64,000 nt of DNA, from positions 62,001 to 126,000 of the forward strand of contig NZ_JAQIFT010000043.1 of the NCBI RefSeq assembly GCF_027857615.1, in the 5' to 3' direction. Positions within the stretch are counted from its first letter, which is position 1. Every line of letters begins with the position of its first letter. This DNA comes from Holtiella tumoricola. Its GTDB lineage: Bacteria > Bacillota > Clostridia > Lachnospirales > Cellulosilyticaceae. This document shows, piece after piece, positions 51,953 to 61,220 of this stretch. The notes beneath the pieces are model-generated. The model was not told the DNA's origin, ran no database searches, and saw only the letters and a program-made list of their open reading frames with translations. The position numbers and the translations under genes were made by a program.

Positions 51953-53635
51953 ATGAAAACAAGAAAATGGCAGAGTTTGTTATTAGTAAGTTTAATGGTA
52001 GTTGGTAGTTTGGCAGGGTGTAGTACAACAAAAGTAGAAGAACCTAAACAAACAGACACAGTGAAAAAAGAAGAAACAAGTAAAGTAGAAGATAAAAAAG
52101 AAGAAGAGGCAAAACTTGCATCACCTAGTTGGAAAACAGATACATCAGATTACACGATTAAATGGTTTGTTGCTTATGATTGGTATGGGAAAAAATTTAA
52201 CCCAGAAGTAAATTTAACGGATAAATGGATTTATGAACAAACAGGTACTAAAATTGAGTTCCAAACAGGTGATATTGATAAATTAAATGTACTGATTAAG
52301 ACAGGGCAATTGCCAGATATCATTACTGTTGAAGCCAACTCAACCCAAAGAAAAATGTTAGAGCAAAATGGTACTGTACTTCCACTTAATCAATTAGTAG
52401 AAGAGTATGCACCAGAACTTTTGGTGCCAGAGTCTCAAAAAGAATGGTATACAGCAGAAGATGGGAACTGGTATTCAATATGTAATTTCTATTACGGAGA
52501 GGATAATGTATCAGAGAATAATGGCTTCTTTGAGACACATAACCAAAACTTTGTTAGAGATGATATTATGAAACAAATAGGTGCAAATTATGAAGACTTA
52601 AGAACCAAAGAAGGTTTCTTGGATGCACTTAGAAAGGTGAAAGAAGCAAATATTACTTATAATGGTAATAAAGTGGTTCCATATATGGGACTTATGACAG
52701 ATTTTCTTGCTGAGCAGTTAGCAGAGCAATTTGGTTCATCTCAAGAAGATAAAGAGGGAAATTTCCAATCTATTTATCGTACACCAGAATTTTTAGAGTC
52801 AGTACTTTTCTTAAATCAAATGTATAGAGAAGGGCTTATGACTGATGAGAGCTTTACAATGAGTGCAGATCAAATTAAACAAAAAGCAGCATCAGGTCAA
52901 TTTTTTGCAACCACAAGATGGACCAATGTATCTAGTACAAGAGATAGCCTCTATGCACAAGACCCAGCTGCTAAGTATCTCTACGCTGGACTTATGAAAG
53001 GGGATAACCATGACTATGTTGCTGTACCAGCAAAGAGTAATGCAGGATGGACTGCAACGCTCATTAATGCAAATACTAAGAGGCCAGACCGTGCGATACA
53101 GCTTTTATCATTCTTAACGCAAAAAGAAGCGCTTTATAATGCAAACTATGGTATGGGTGGCTATACGATTGAAAATGGAAAAATCATACTTAACCCAGAA
53201 ATGGTTAAGCTTCAAGCAGAAAACCCAACGGAATATAATGCGAAATATGGAGATGGTATAGGCTGGTTAACAGATTATACTTTCATACAAGGTGGCTTTG
53301 ATTTCGATGATGACAAAGTTTGGGGTGAAGATATTAATGCACGTACAAGAGACCCACAAGTACTCATCTATGACGATAAATGTTTTACAGATGTTGCACC
53401 AGCAGCAGGAAGTGAAGAAGGCGCTATATTTGCACGTATTAATGAATACAAAACACAGGCATTAGGTAGGGTAATTACAGCTTCTTCAGCAGAACAATGT
53501 GAAGCTTTATATAAAGAAGCACTAGCTGAAATGGATAAATTAGGATTGAAGCAACTTGAAGAGTATCAAAATACTTTATTCCAAGCAAATAAAGTAAAAT
53601 TAGGATTAGAATTTGCACATCCATTTAATCAATAA
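51953..53635 (+). CDS. ABC transporter substrate-binding lipoprotein
   Basis: About 560 residues. Lipobox LAGC with Cys about 23, a charged Lys/Glu linker of about 45 residues, then a family-1 binding fold (IKWFVAYDWYGKKFNPEVNL, LPDIITVEANSTQRKMLEQN, GAIFARINEYKTQ). The frame has ATGs at 51938, 51947 and 51953; GGGGGG at 51939-51944 fits the last best. It completes the importer encoded by the two genes before it. Confidence 0.92.
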   Translation: MKTRKWQSLLLVSLMVVGSLAGCSTTKVEEPKQTDTVKKEETSKVEDKKEEEAKLASPSWKTDTSDYTIKWFVAYDWYGKKFNPEVNLTDKWIYEQTGTKIEFQTGDIDKLNVLIKTGQLPDIITVEANSTQRKMLEQNGTVLPLNQLVEEYAPELLVPESQKEWYTAEDGNWYSICNFYYGEDNVSENNGFFETHNQNFVRDDIMKQIGANYEDLRTKEGFLDALRKVKEANITYNGNKVVPYMGLMTDFLAEQLAEQFGSSQEDKEGNFQSIYRTPEFLESVLFLNQMYREGLMTDESFTMSADQIKQKAASGQFFATTRWTNVSSTRDSLYAQDPAAKYLYAGLMKGDNHDYVAVPAKSNAGWTATLINANTKRPDRAIQLLSFLTQKEALYNANYGMGGYTIENGKIILNPEMVKLQAENPTEYNAKYGDGIGWLTDYTFIQGGFDFDDDKVWGEDINARTRDPQVLIYDDKCFTDVAPAAGSEEGAIFARINEYKTQALGRVITASSAEQCEALYKEALAEMDKLGLKQLEEYQNTLFQANKVKLGLEFAHPFNQ

Positions 53636-53638
53636 AAC

Positions 53639-53660
53639 AAAGGCAGGGAAACCTGCCTTT
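53639..53660. terminator. Bidirectional terminator between convergent genes
   Basis: AAAGGCAGG-GAAA-CCTGCCTTT. It overlaps the stop codon of the minus-strand kinase gene by 2 bases. Confidence 0.9.
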
Positions 53661-55377
53661 ATTTTATTGGAATGGAGAAAGTAAAAGTTGTTTGACCATC
53701 TTCCATGGATGCAACAATATGATGAGAGGGGCCATAAAATAATTTAAGTCTGTCATTAATGTTAGATAAGCCAATATGATGATAAGACTTTGAAAGTGCG
53801 CTATAGGAAGAACTAAATGATTGATTAAGCTCTGCGAGTTTATCTTCTGACAATCCTGTACCATTATCTTGAATTTTGAAGTAAATAAGGCGATTATCTT
53901 CAAAAATTTTAATGGAAATAACAAGTGTACTATCAAGTTTGCGATATTTAAAGCTATTTTCAACAATAGGTTGTAAGATGAATTTAATAATAGGAATATG
54001 AACAAGTTCTTCAGAAATATTAGTAATAAGTACGATATCAATCTCTCGTAATTTTTGGATTGTAATATAATGAGTAACTTGAGCAAGCTCATCAGCAATG
54101 GTTGCTAGCATTTGATTACTATTAATATTGTAGCGTAGCATAGAACAAAAGCAGGTCATGGCATCACTTTCTTCATAAAGTTCATTGATTTCCATACGAG
54201 CTGAAAAAATATCCATTGTATTATACAAAAAATGTGGATTGATTTGATGCTGGAGGGCAATCAGTTGATTTTCTTTTGCAGAGACTTCTTGTTTAATGGT
54301 TACAGAGATTAAGTTACGGATTTTTTCAATAAGGTAGTTAATACGTGAAGAAATATGAAAGATTTCATCACTACGATTGAGATGGAGTGTTGTAGTAAAG
54401 TTATTTTGAATAGATTCATCTAATGCATCTAAGCAGTAATGAATATCATGAATAAGCTTACAATTATATAGAATGAAGAAAAGAAAGAGTATAAATATAA
54501 ATACTATAAAGATTAATAATAATAGAATATTAAAAGGTTGATTAGAAAATGGAGATGTAATAATAATGATTTCAAAAGGGTGAGTAGGGTAAGTGTGTTT
54601 TGAGGCAACATAATGCTTATTAGTATAAAAAGTATCGGTTCGTTGATAAATAGTATCTAATTCATCGGAAGAAAGCGTTTTAGAAGTGAAATTATAATAA
54701 AGCTTAAAATTATCTATAACACATTGAACATTGGAGTTGAAAGATCCTGTAGCAGAGAGGTTTAAAAGATGTTTAGGAAGATAACTTAAAACGATACCAA
54801 TGGGTTCAGCGTCATTATAAATTTTGGTCATAAAGCAAAAGGAGTCTATATTGTATAAGGAGAGTGCATCGGCATAGAAGTTTTCAGAAGTGATGGAGGA
54901 AGCATCTAGCCAGCAGGAATCTTGAGCCTCATCTTCATAAAAAGACTGGATAGATGGAATATGTAGAATGTTAGATAAATGATAAAACATACCAAAGCCA
55001 GAAGGAATGGTTTCATTTTCAATATACATACGTAGTTTCATATCGGAAGAAATACCGCTAGTAATTTTAGAGTAATCATAAATTTGAGTACGATAGTATT
55101 CTAAATCAATTTTATCTTGGTAAGGTTTTGAAAAGAAATCAATAATAGAATCATTAAGAAGGACTAAACGAGGGATATTTTGAGCAAAAGTAAATTGTTG
55201 ATTAATATTATAGGCAACTTGAGAAGTAAAATCCATGTGAAGTCTTTTGTTATCATCTCTAGATGAAATATAAGAAATATGAAGTAAAAAACTAGATATA
55301 ACAAGGAAAGGGAGCAGAATAAGAAAAATAAAGTGTGTTGTAAAGCTACGTGTTAAATTATTTTTTGAATATTTCAT
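53659..55377 (-). CDS. Two-component sensor histidine kinase (YesM type)
   Basis: 572 residues. Helix 1 (FIFLILLPFLVISSFLL), extracellular sensor of about 250 residues, helix 2 (ILLLLIFIVFIFILFLFFILY), HAMP linker, kinase box QINPHFLYNTMDIF with the His near residue 382, IIKFILQPIVENSF and IQDNGTGL. AGGTGATT precedes the ATG. Unlike the usual tandem order, its presumed partner regulator is divergent, 50 bp away on the other strand. It likely responds to the substrate of the third transporter. Confidence 0.92.
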   Translation of the reverse strand: MKYSKNNLTRSFTTHFIFLILLPFLVISSFLLHISYISSRDDNKRLHMDFTSQVAYNINQQFTFAQNIPRLVLLNDSIIDFFSKPYQDKIDLEYYRTQIYDYSKITSGISSDMKLRMYIENETIPSGFGMFYHLSNILHIPSIQSFYEDEAQDSCWLDASSITSENFYADALSLYNIDSFCFMTKIYNDAEPIGIVLSYLPKHLLNLSATGSFNSNVQCVIDNFKLYYNFTSKTLSSDELDTIYQRTDTFYTNKHYVASKHTYPTHPFEIIIITSPFSNQPFNILLLLIFIVFIFILFLFFILYNCKLIHDIHYCLDALDESIQNNFTTTLHLNRSDEIFHISSRINYLIEKIRNLISVTIKQEVSAKENQLIALQHQINPHFLYNTMDIFSARMEINELYEESDAMTCFCSMLRYNINSNQMLATIADELAQVTHYITIQKLREIDIVLITNISEELVHIPIIKFILQPIVENSFKYRKLDSTLVISIKIFEDNRLIYFKIQDNGTGLSEDKLAELNQSFSSSYSALSKSYHHIGLSNINDRLKLFYGPSHHIVASMEDGQTTFTFSIPIK

Positions 55378-55427
55378 GCAATCACCTCAAATATATTATA
55401 AGATATTTTATAAGAGGGGGGAAGTAA

Positions 55428-56156
55428 ATGTATTTATTAATTGTAGATGACGATAAAGTTATTTGCCAAGGCATTATAGGGAAATTAAAAAGGATTCATT
55501 ATGATCAATACTATCAGTTTTTAACAGCCCATAGTGTACCAGAAGCAGAAGACTTATATGACCAATATCAACCAGAAATTGTAATTACAGATATTCAAAT
55601 GCCAGGATTTAGTGGATTAACACTTATTGAAAGGCTGAGAAAAAAAGAGAATCTACCTAAGATTTTTGTATTAAGTGGATATGATGATTACGAGTATGTA
55701 AGGAAAGCTTTTTTATTAGGGGCTACGGATTATATGCTAAAGCCTGTTGATATAAAAGAGTTAGAGGCAAAATTGGGTGGGGATACTTTATCGTTGGGAA
55801 AACCTATAGATAAACTAAAGGGGACAGATAAGCATATTATAGCTTTGGCTATTGAATACATTGACTTAAACCTACATAGAAACATTACCATGGGAGAGGT
55901 AGCGAAGAATGTGTCTTTAAGCTACAGTTATTTTAGCAAGTTGTTTAAAGAACATACAAACTCAACTTTTCCAGCTTATATACACAAAAGACGTATTGAA
56001 ATATCAAAACTTTATTTGATGGATCCGAGTATTAAAATTGTTGATTTAGCTAAAAAAATAGGATATGAGGATCCAAGTATATTTTCTCGTATCTTTAAAA
56101 AATATGAAGGATGCTATCCTACTGAATATAGAGAAAAGCAACAAAATATACTTTAA
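55428..56156 (+). CDS. AraC-type response regulator (YesN-like)
   Basis: 242 residues. Receiver with LLIVDDDK, Asp 55 in VITDIQMPG and Lys in YMLKPVDIKELE. AraC domain with ITMGEVAKNVSLSYSYFSKLFK and IVDLAKKIGYEDPSIFSRIFKK, ending PTEYREKQ. The linker between the two is only about 15 residues. GAGGGGGGAAG precedes the ATG. Partner of the divergent kinase; probable activator of the third glycan locus. Confidence 0.92.
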   Translation: MYLLIVDDDKVICQGIIGKLKRIHYDQYYQFLTAHSVPEAEDLYDQYQPEIVITDIQMPGFSGLTLIERLRKKENLPKIFVLSGYDDYEYVRKAFLLGATDYMLKPVDIKELEAKLGGDTLSLGKPIDKLKGTDKHIIALAIEYIDLNLHRNITMGEVAKNVSLSYSYFSKLFKEHTNSTFPAYIHKRRIEISKLYLMDPSIKIVDLAKKIGYEDPSIFSRIFKKYEGCYPTEYREKQQNIL

Positions 56157-56234
56157 AAGCACAATGACCCACTCTAAGAATAATCTTTTTTTATTTGTAT
56201 GTTGTACAAAGATTGTTTTTAGAGTGGCTTTTTA
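56157..56234. repeat. Dispersed hairpin repeat, copy C (terminator of the response regulator)
   Basis: Starts AAGCACAATGACCCACTCT. Arms 56166-56188 and 56207-56229 pair (CCACTCTAAG with TTTAGAGTGG; AATCTTT with AAAGATT), followed by TTTTTAT. Shares the AAGCACAAT opening with copies A and B. Confidence 0.7.
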
Positions 56235-56413
56235 TATTTAGATATAAATTCTTTTTGAAATCAGATGAGAGGGAGTAGATTGAAATGTGATTTTTGATAA
56301 TAAAGAATACTTGAGATAAAAATTTTACTAAAATAGATAAAAATACTTTTTTAAGTTAGTGAAATATGATATTATTTACTAAAATATATAACATTCAGGG
56401 GGATGGAATTACA

Positions 56414-57562
56414 ATGAAAAATATAAAATTTGGTGTTATTGGATGTGGAGGAAGACTTAGAAGTCTTGCAGCAGCACTTAATGAATATGAAGAGGTTACG
56501 TTAAAAGGGGTATGGGATCCTAGTCATGGGAATGCGGAACAATTATTAAAACATTGTAATAAAGATGGGGAAGGTATTATTTATAACTCTTATGAGGATA
56601 TTTTAAATGATGATGAAATTGAGTGGGTAATGATTGGATCACCAAATGCTTTTCATGCAGAGCAAATCATTGCTTCTTTTAAAGCAGGGAAACATGTTTT
56701 CTCAGAAAAGCCTATTGCTCTATCAATAGAAGAGCTATTAGCTATTAAAGAGGCTCATAAAGCATCAAATAAATTATTTGCAACAGGCTTTACATTAAGA
56801 TATGCAACAATTTACCGTGAAGCTAAAAAAATTCTAGAAAGCAAAGTTTTAGGTGATATTGTCTCAGTAAATGGCTCAGAAAATGTTTTACCTGACCATG
56901 GAAGTTATATTATGAAAAACTGGCGTAGGCTGAAGGAACTTTCCGGGCCACATATCTTAGAAAAATGCGTTCATGATATGGATTTATTGAACTGGCTTAT
57001 TGACTCTGTTCCAACTCATATTAGTGCATTTGGTGGTAATAAAATGTTTGTACCAGCAAACAGCCATCTCTATGATAAACATCCAAACTTGTTTAATGGA
57101 TGGGATACAGGTCTTGTGGATGACTATGAACAAGGTAATGATAATCCATTCTTATCCGATAAGACAATCGAAGACAATGTGGTAGCCATTATGCGCTTTG
57201 CAAACGATGTTCAAGTTCAGTTCCAAGCAACAACTTCTAATGCGATTCCAGAAAGACGCCTTTACTTCTCATGTACAGAGGGAACACTTATTGTAGAACT
57301 TTATAGTGGGAAACTAGTTTATAAGCGATTAGGTGATGAAGAGATTACAGAAGTAGACTTAGTAGGTGGAGGCCATGGTGATGGAGACTACTACATTATT
57401 AAAGAGCTTATGGAATCTATGGTAGATGGTAAAGCACCAGTATGTAGTGGAGAAGAGGGTATACGTAGTGCAATTGTAGCACTTGGAATCGACCAAGCAA
57501 GAGAAGAAGGACAAATGTTAGACATGAGGCCTATATGGGAACAGTTTGGTGTGCGTGTATAG
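56414..57562 (+). CDS. Gfo/Idh/MocA family oxidoreductase
   Basis: About 382 residues: NAD-binding KFGVIGCGGRLRSLAAAL, WVMIGSPNAFHAEQII, signature FSEKPIALSIEELLAI, and HILEKCVHDMDLLNWL in the substrate domain. The frame is open 16 codons further up to 56366, but the ATG at 56414 follows a GGGGGGATGG site and begins the canonical fold. Monocistronic, with a terminator after it. It is closest in layout to the 30575 enzyme but lacks the three-Cys insert. It probably acts on a sugar brought in by the neighbouring transporter. Confidence 0.88.
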   Translation: MKNIKFGVIGCGGRLRSLAAALNEYEEVTLKGVWDPSHGNAEQLLKHCNKDGEGIIYNSYEDILNDDEIEWVMIGSPNAFHAEQIIASFKAGKHVFSEKPIALSIEELLAIKEAHKASNKLFATGFTLRYATIYREAKKILESKVLGDIVSVNGSENVLPDHGSYIMKNWRRLKELSGPHILEKCVHDMDLLNWLIDSVPTHISAFGGNKMFVPANSHLYDKHPNLFNGWDTGLVDDYEQGNDNPFLSDKTIEDNVVAIMRFANDVQVQFQATTSNAIPERRLYFSCTEGTLIVELYSGKLVYKRLGDEEITEVDLVGGGHGDGDYYIIKELMESMVDGKAPVCSGEEGIRSAIVALGIDQAREEGQMLDMRPIWEQFGVRV

Positions 57563-57572
57563 TAAGTTATTT

Positions 57573-57611
57573 AATCCTTGTAATACTCAGATGATGAGTG
57601 TTACGAGGATT
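57573..57611 (+). terminator. Terminator after the oxidoreductase
   Basis: AATCCTTGTAATACTC pairs with GAGTGTTACGAGGATT (two G-U pairs), then TT. Same type as the ssrA terminator, including the trailing GACGTTTTATG. Confidence 0.85.
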
Positions 57612-57692
57612 TTGACGTTTTATGAGTGTATTTTATGATATAATAAGGGCAATAAATAGTGTAGATAATAATTTACTAAGTAAAAGGATGAC

Positions 57693-58895
57693 ATGATGAG
57701 AAGAGAGACACCAATAAAAATTAAGGCAAACTTTGTTAAGGCAATTCAAAGAGGTAATCCTCTTATAGCAAAAGAAGCTATTATAAATATCAATCAGCTT
57801 AAAGAAGATGTAGTTCTCGTTAACTTATATGATGAGAAAAATAAGTTTCTTGCAAAGGGTTACTATGGCAAACAAAATAAAGGATACGGCTGGGTACTTT
57901 CTTATAAAGAAAATGAAATAATTGATGCAGACTTTTTTGAGCATAAATTAGCGACAGCTTTTGAACTTAGAAAAGCATTGTACCAAGATCCTTCAACAAC
58001 AGCTTTTCGTGTCTTTAATGGAGAAGGCGATGGCATAGGTGGGTTGATTATTGATTATTATGACGGTTACTACGTAGTAAGTTGGTACAATGAGGGCATT
58101 TATACTTTTAAAGAAATGATTATAGAGACTTTAATCAAAGTAGGAAACCCAAAAGCAATCTATCAGAAGAAACGTTTCAATGAAGGTGGACAATATATAG
58201 AAGAAAATGATTTTGTATGGGGAAAGGAACCTGAGTTTCCACTTATTGTGAAAGAAAATGATGTAAACTTTGCTGTTTATCTCAATGATGGTGCCATGGT
58301 AGGTGTATTTTTAGATCAACGCCCTGTAAGAAAGTTAATAAGAGATAAATATGCTAAAGGGAAAAGTGTACTTAATACTTTCTCCTATACAGGTGCATTC
58401 TCCATATTTGCAGCACTAGGTGGTGCCAAGACAACAAGTGTTGACCTTGCCAATAGAAGTTTAAGTAAGACAAGAGAACAGTTTGAAGTCAACGGTATTG
58501 ACTATACAGAGCATCATATTATTGTAGAAGATGTCTTCAAATATTTTAAATATGCAGTGAAGAAACAATTGAAATTTGATATGGTTATTTTAGACCCACC
58601 AAGCTTTGCAAGATCTAAAAAATTCACTTTTAGTGCGTCAAAGGATTATAAAAATCTCTTAAAAGAGGCTATTGCTATCACTGAGACAAATGGGATTATT
58701 GTAGCATCTACTAACTGTAACTTATTTGATATGAATAAGTTTAAAGAGTTTATTAACCAAGCTTTTAAAGAAAGTGAATGTAGATACGAGTTGTTAGAAA
58801 CATTTTCTTTACCAGAAGACTTCAAGACACTAGAGACCTTTAAAGAAGGTAACTACCTAAAGGTTGTATTTATTAAAAAGTGCTATGCGAATTAA
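57693..58895 (+). CDS. rlmI: Class I SAM-dependent rRNA methyltransferase, RlmI family
   Basis: 400 residues. N-terminal PUA-like RNA-binding domain (IAKEAIININQLKEDVVLVN), a linker domain, then a Rossmann methyltransferase domain: SVLNTFSYTGAFSIFAA (SAM motif I), TTSVDLANRSL and the catalytic MVILDPPSFARSK. RlmI makes 5-methylcytosine at position 1962 of 23S rRNA in E. coli; family members in Firmicutes are assumed to do the same. AAAGGATGAC precedes the ATG. It overlaps the next gene by 11 bases. Confidence 0.9.
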   Translation: MMRRETPIKIKANFVKAIQRGNPLIAKEAIININQLKEDVVLVNLYDEKNKFLAKGYYGKQNKGYGWVLSYKENEIIDADFFEHKLATAFELRKALYQDPSTTAFRVFNGEGDGIGGLIIDYYDGYYVVSWYNEGIYTFKEMIIETLIKVGNPKAIYQKKRFNEGGQYIEENDFVWGKEPEFPLIVKENDVNFAVYLNDGAMVGVFLDQRPVRKLIRDKYAKGKSVLNTFSYTGAFSIFAALGGAKTTSVDLANRSLSKTREQFEVNGIDYTEHHIIVEDVFKYFKYAVKKQLKFDMVILDPPSFARSKKFTFSASKDYKNLLKEAIAITETNGIIVASTNCNLFDMNKFKEFINQAFKESECRYELLETFSLPEDFKTLETFKEGNYLKVVFIKKCYAN

Positions 58896-59577
58896 CAAGT
58901 TGTTAAGTAATAAAGGAATTTGTTCAAGAAAACAGGCTCATGCACTTATAGAAGCAAAACGAGTACTTGTCAATAATCAACTATGTATTCCGGGGCAATG
59001 GGTAGAAGAAGAGGATGAGATACGTATTGATCACGAATTGATTGTTACAAGAGACAAAGTCTATATTGTATTAAACAAGCCAGTAGGGATTACTTGTACA
59101 GCAGACCCAGATGTAAAGGATAATATTATAAGCTTTGTCAATTATCCAGAGTATATATTTCCTGTAGGCAGGCTAGACAAGGATTCTCAGGGCTTAATTC
59201 TATTAACCAATGATGGTGACTTAGCCAATGAAATTTTAGATTCAGAAAATATTCATGAGAAGGAATACATTGTAAAGGTAGATAGAGCCTTTGATGAAGC
59301 CTTTGTAAAAGGCATGTCTGAAGGGGTAATGCTTAAAGGAGTCAAAACAAGACCTTGTAAAGTAAGAGCAATTACAGAAGATACCTTTAGTATCATCATG
59401 ACCCAAGGCCTTAATAGACAAATACGTAAAATGAGTAAGGCTTTTGGCTATACGGTGGTACGACTAGAGCGTGTACGTATTCTGCATATAGGAATAGAAG
59501 ATTTGGCCTATGGAAGTTGGAGAATGCTGACAAAAATGGAATTAGAAGAATTGAAAATGCTCAGTAGTAGCATATAG
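58885..59577 (+). CDS. rluF: Pseudouridine synthase of the RsuA/RluF family
   Basis: About 230 residues. S4 RNA-binding domain at the N-terminus (MRINKLLSNKGICSRKQAHA), catalytic motif PVGRLDKDSQGLILLTNDG with the active Asp, and GLNRQIRKMSKAFGY. The sequence is closest to RluF (pseudouridine 2604 of 23S rRNA), judged by memory of motifs, so the exact target is less sure than the family. The ATG at 58885 fits the S4 start. A TTG at 58864 would add seven residues within the upstream gene. Translationally coupled to the rlmI-like gene. Confidence 0.88.
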   Translation: MRINKLLSNKGICSRKQAHALIEAKRVLVNNQLCIPGQWVEEEDEIRIDHELIVTRDKVYIVLNKPVGITCTADPDVKDNIISFVNYPEYIFPVGRLDKDSQGLILLTNDGDLANEILDSENIHEKEYIVKVDRAFDEAFVKGMSEGVMLKGVKTRPCKVRAITEDTFSIIMTQGLNRQIRKMSKAFGYTVVRLERVRILHIGIEDLAYGSWRMLTKMELEELKMLSSSI

Positions 59578-59680
59578 GCTAGTTGATAGAATAGGACAAT
59601 TTGTAATAGAAAGAATTATTAATTGCTATTACACTATACGTGTGATACTCTAATAGATAGAAAAGAAAAGTGATGTGATA

Positions 59681-59716
59681 AAAAAACTCTTATATCTTTT
59701 GGTATAAGAGTTTTTT
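59681..59716. terminator. Terminator after the pseudouridine synthase
   Basis: AAAAAACTCTTATA pairs with TATAAGAGTTTTTT around a short loop. Confidence 0.88.
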
Positions 59717-59775
59717 ATATTACAGAAGAAATCTAAGAGCGAACTGAAATACAGTTGCTCCAATAGGAGAAAAAA

Positions 59776-60423
59776 ATGGCTATTAGTAAAAGATTAAATG
59801 ATCAAATTAAGTATAGTAATAGAAAGAAAACAAATACGGACTTTAAGTCAAAAGATTTAAGAAGAAGTAATTGTTTCGGTTGTGATTTTTCATCTTCTAA
59901 TTTTGATGAGACAAGTTTTAGAGGGGCACAATTTAAGGCATGTAACTTTTCAGAGTGTACATTTGACTCAGCAGAAATTGTAGCTGCTAATTTAAAAAAA
60001 TCCAGCTTCAGACAAGTTAAATTTGAAAACACGCTTTTTGATTCAGTTAACTTAGAAGGTGTAGATTTTGAAGGTGCAACTTTTAAAAATGTAATTTTTG
60101 TATCAACTGATATGAGCAAAGCTGTAAATCTAGAGTTAGCAAATCAAGATGTTAAAGTATTTGATGAAATGCCAGAATTAGCAATTAGTCTAGAACTTAA
60201 AAAAGCTGTTGAAGGACTTCTTAAAAATGAATTTGTAAAGTTTGCAAGAGTATTAGATACAAAAGATGGTAAAATTAGCTCAATTAGCCTTATGCGTTTA
60301 TTAGAGAAATTTGATGAAGAAGTATTAATTGAAGGATTAAAAAAGATTAAGAAGAGCATAGATAAAGATTTCTGTACATTAAGTACAATTATTGAAGCTA
60401 TAGAAGCATGTAAAACAGTATAG
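59776..60423 (+). CDS. Pentapeptide repeat protein
   Basis: 215 residues. Residues about 22-110 form tandem A(D/N)LxX pentapeptides folding as a right-handed beta-helix (CDFSSSNFDETSFRGAQFK, CTFDSAEIVAANLKKSSF). The C-terminal half is helical (LKKAVEGLLKNEFVKFARVL). The repeat number, about 17, is half that of Qnr/MfpA gyrase-protecting proteins, so DNA mimicry is uncertain. AGGAGAAAAAA precedes the ATG. Confidence 0.85.
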   Translation: MAISKRLNDQIKYSNRKKTNTDFKSKDLRRSNCFGCDFSSSNFDETSFRGAQFKACNFSECTFDSAEIVAANLKKSSFRQVKFENTLFDSVNLEGVDFEGATFKNVIFVSTDMSKAVNLELANQDVKVFDEMPELAISLELKKAVEGLLKNEFVKFARVLDTKDGKISSISLMRLLEKFDEEVLIEGLKKIKKSIDKDFCTLSTIIEAIEACKTV

Positions 60424-60433
60424 TGAAATGAGG

Positions 60434-60485
60434 AATCCCCCACGAATTTGTAACAATTATGTTAGAAATCCGTGGGGGATTTTTG
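60434..60485. terminator. Terminator between pentapeptide and PHP genes
   Basis: AATCCCCCACG pairs with CGTGGGGGATT, then TTTT. It serves the plus strand and possibly the convergent PHP gene. Confidence 0.88.
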
Positions 60486-60503
60486 TAAGTCAGCTAAATA
60501 TCG

Positions 60504-61220
60504 TTAAGGTAATACAATACTGCCGCTTACATTAAATAAATAATCTCTTGATTTTAAAAGTTCTACAAGTTCAAAGGAGTCTTTTGGGAGCGCTTTAAAG
60601 AGCATAGCCCCTGCACCTTCATGGCCTAAATGATGAAAATCTGTTCCAGCGGTCTCAATAAAATAAGGGTGCTCTTTAGCGTATCTGGTAGCAAGTGCGA
60701 TACGAGAATTGTGATGAGGATGGCAGTTGAAGGTTTCTACTCCGTCCACGTAGTGGGCATCTTGAAGCTTGATGCCATCTCTAAAGGGATGAGCTTGTAT
60801 AATGAGATTTTTATCATTTTTTAAGTTTTTATAGAAAGTTTTATAGTCGCTTTTTAAATAAGTAATGGCTTTTGCTACATCTCGTTCATCAATGCCATAT
60901 ACGAGATAGTCGTTTTCGTTTTCTGGGAAACGTATTTCAAGTCCTAGTAAAACATTTAATCCTAATTTTTCACCTTCAGACTTTGCTTCTTGATAGTCTT
61001 TCAAATAGTAGGAAAGATGTTGTTCCAGGTCTTCGCGAGTGAGTAACTCAGCGATTAAGTGATTAGTGATGACTACGGCATCATATCCTTTATTTTTATA
61101 GCATTCAACTAATTGTTTGGGTGACACTTCGCTACATGGACTTACAGGTGATGTATGGGCATGGAGTTCAACTTTGTATGGATAGACTTTGGTTAATTCT
61201 TTGAGTTGCTCAATGTTCAT
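60504..61220 (-). CDS. PHP domain metal-dependent phosphoesterase
   Basis: 238 residues. The four PHP metal motifs are present: ELHAHTSP (H20, H22), LLGLEIRFP, IIQAHPFRDG and AGTDFHHLG. This is a TIM-barrel hydrolase binding two or three metal ions. Relatives include 3',5'-nucleotide phosphatases and histidinol phosphatases; the short single-domain form here cannot be assigned further. AGAGAGTGA precedes the ATG. The gene is alone between terminator and promoter regions. Confidence 0.85.
   Translation of the reverse strand: MNIEQLKELTKVYPYKVELHAHTSPVSPCSEVSPKQLVECYKNKGYDAVVITNHLIAELLTREDLEQHLSYYLKDYQEAKSEGEKLGLNVLLGLEIRFPENENDYLVYGIDERDVAKAITYLKSDYKTFYKNLKNDKNLIIQAHPFRDGIKLQDAHYVDGVETFNCHPHHNSRIALATRYAKEHPYFIETAGTDFHHLGHEGAGAMLFKALPKDSFELVELLKSRDYLFNVSGSIVLP

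Noticed and set aside
53664..54098. Minus-strand 144-codon ORF
   Set aside because: Overlaps the sensor kinase catalytic domain in another frame; low-complexity Leu/Ile-rich composition typical of a shadow frame.
59776..60423. Qnr-type fluoroquinolone resistance protein
   Set aside because: The pentapeptide coil is only about half the usual length and the C-terminal half is helical; no support for gyrase protection.
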